From an uncultured bacterium (GTDB lineage Bacteria; Verrucomicrobiota; Kiritimatiellia; UBA8416; CALETX01), in assembly GCA_937920455.1 (NCBI GenBank), contig CALETX010000372.1, positions 1 to 7,464 on the forward strand: a stretch of 7,464 bases of DNA, written 5' to 3'. The notes below the pieces were generated by a model that had not been told where the DNA came from, did no database searches, and saw only the letters and a list, made by a program, of their open reading frames with translations. Positions 6,836 through 7,464 of the stretch are shown here, in pieces; position 1 is the first letter of the stretch, and each line of letters starts with the position of its first letter. The translations under genes and the position numbers were made by a program.

Positions 6836-6880
6836 CGGACAGACAATCAGCGGCGCTGATCAGCACGCCGACGGACAGAC
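6836..6880. repeat. Overlapping palindromes between 9-bp direct repeats
   Basis: CGGACAGAC occurs at 6836-6844 and again at 6872-6880, a 36-bp period. Between the copies lie a dyad with 7-base arms and one central base (ATCAGCG / CGCTGAT, 6846-6860) and, overlapping it, a perfect 10-bp palindrome GCTGATCAGC (6855-6864). It follows directly after the transposase-like remnant. It may be a piece of a transposon end, a folded RNA, or a protein-binding site. The sequence does not decide. Confidence 0.45.
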
Positions 6881-7091
6881 TACGTCCAGACACGGCTTTT
6901 GAACGGCAGAATTCGGTTTTTTGACACCTGTACAACCTGTCCTTTGCCTCAGTTACTACCTCTCGGCCTCTCACCTCACTTCACAAAGCCCATCAAAACT
7001 CAGAACGACGCAGTCATAGCTGCTTGTTGGCGAATGCAATCTGAACTTGCCCAGCCCGATCCGCCAGCGTACCGTTTTGTTTGTGCTTCAC

Positions 7092-7120
7092 TTTTTTGTA
7101 TTCCTTTCGTTTTGTATAAC
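7092..7120 (+). promoter_or_regulatory. Weak candidate promoter of the methyltransferase gene
   Basis: TATAAC at 7115-7120 fits a -10 element in five of six bases, but the hexamer 17 nt upstream is only TTTTTT. It lies in the most AT-rich part of the region, about 70 bases before the ATG at 7189. The same TATAAC hexamer appears in the glm promoter candidate on the other strand. Confidence 0.22.
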
Positions 7121-7188
7121 AAGAGCACAGTGAAGCACTTACCCTTTCAAGAAAGTCAAACGTAAGATGTGGGTTGATTGATCTTCAA

Positions 7189-7464
7189 ATGAACCTTCTG
7201 GAACTGCTGGGAAAGATTTCCGCGCTTGTGCCTGAGTCTCAAGTCAAGACGTTGGCGCGTTCTCTCGCTTATTCCCTCTTCAGTCTGGTTTCTCTTGGTT
7301 CGGAGCTTGTTGTCTACAGAGGGAGATCGTTCAAAATGGCGCGTTATCCCTTGCTAGGGGGCACAGGCTGTGAACTCACAGCACTGAACGGCTATCTCGG
7401 GTTGTGCGACATTTCAGAAGGGTGGACCATTGTGGATTGCGGAGCGTACTCAGGGGATTTTACT
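7189..7464 (+). CDS. Probable FkbM-family SAM-dependent methyltransferase, N-terminal part (partial)
   Basis: The frame runs open from ATG at 7189 to the window edge, giving 92 residues with the C-terminus missing. Residues 1-40 are a mainly hydrophobic helical lead (MNLLELLGKISALVPESQ). Residues 79-92 read WTIVDCGAYSGDFT, a good match to motif I of the SAM-binding Rossmann fold as written in FkbM methyltransferases (V-(V/I)-D-x-G-A-x-x-G-(D/L)-F-T). Such proteins methylate hydroxyls of sugars or polyketides, and many sit in surface-glycan loci. No clear Shine-Dalgarno precedes the ATG. An in-frame TTG at 7174 is the only nearby alternative, and the frame is closed by TAA at 7117-7119. Family confidence is moderate because only motif I is in view; the substrate cannot be told. 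Confidence 0.6.
   Translation, partial: MNLLELLGKISALVPESQVKTLARSLAYSLFSLVSLGSELVVYRGRSFKMARYPLLGGTGCELTALNGYLGLCDISEGWTIVDCGAYSGDFT

Larger units (their letters stand above)
6480..7188. other. Divergent intergenic region, about 700 bases without an intact gene
   Basis: This lies between the minus-strand glm cluster and the plus-strand methyltransferase gene. From left to right it holds the probable glm promoter, a 10-bp palindrome, a probable transposase remnant (about 6647-6810), and a patch of palindromes and direct repeats (6836-6880). After a stretch where I see nothing (about 6881-7080), an AT-rich segment (about 7081-7120) may hold the promoter of the right-hand gene. No tRNA, rRNA or convincing riboswitch is visible. 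Open frames on both strands here look like chance, having no recognisable motifs and no good ribosome sites. Confidence 0.6.

Noticed and set aside
6591..6974. Minus-strand open frame of 127 residues
   Set aside because: It has no recognisable motif or convincing ribosome site and runs antisense to the transposase-like remnant; probably a chance frame.
6899..7165. Plus-strand open frame of 88 residues
   Set aside because: The composition is non-coding-like (many Pro, Cys and Thr, no motif), it has no ribosome site, and it covers the AT-rich upstream region of the methyltransferase gene.

Overview
The window reads as chromosomal DNA from a Gram-negative (diderm) bacterium. The evidence is a CsgG/LpoB-type envelope protein at the left edge and a complete-looking entry module for amino-sugar (UDP-GlcNAc) synthesis. 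The variant glmM phosphate loop (SGTQ), the GlmU-like beta-helix protein and the jelly-roll protein remind me of the PVC superphylum or related uncultured phyla (Lentisphaerae, Verrucomicrobia, Planctomycetes). That placement rests on family memory, not on a search.

Layout: (1) 1-386, plus strand: C-terminal part of a CsgG-family protein, with an imperfect hairpin across its stop codon. (2) 387-534: a short convergent gap without a classical terminator. (3) 535-6479, minus strand: a tight four-gene cluster, transcribed right to left. Its order is a 487-residue protein of unknown function with a C-terminal carbohydrate-binding-like jelly roll, then glmS, then a GlmU-like left-handed beta-helix protein, then glmM. 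Gaps are 14 nt, a 4-nt ATGA overlap, and 61 nt, so the cluster is very probably one operon. (4) 6480-7188: about 700 bases with no intact gene. It holds a probable operon promoter, palindromes, and what looks like a decayed, frame-broken remnant of a DruA/DUF4338-type transposase. (5) 7189-7464, plus strand: the start of a probable FkbM-family methyltransferase, cut by the window edge.

How the genes fit: GlmS makes glucosamine-6-phosphate from fructose-6-phosphate and glutamine, and GlmM isomerises it to glucosamine-1-phosphate. The beta-helix protein sits exactly where a GlmU acetyltransferase/uridyltransferase would be expected, but it has no nucleotidyltransferase domain and lacks the usual GlmU acetyltransferase signatures. 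Its role, and that of the carbohydrate-binding-like protein leading the operon, are the real unknowns here. The most interesting idea is a dedicated accessory or sensing function attached to hexosamine synthesis. This is inference from gene order, not shown by the sequence alone.
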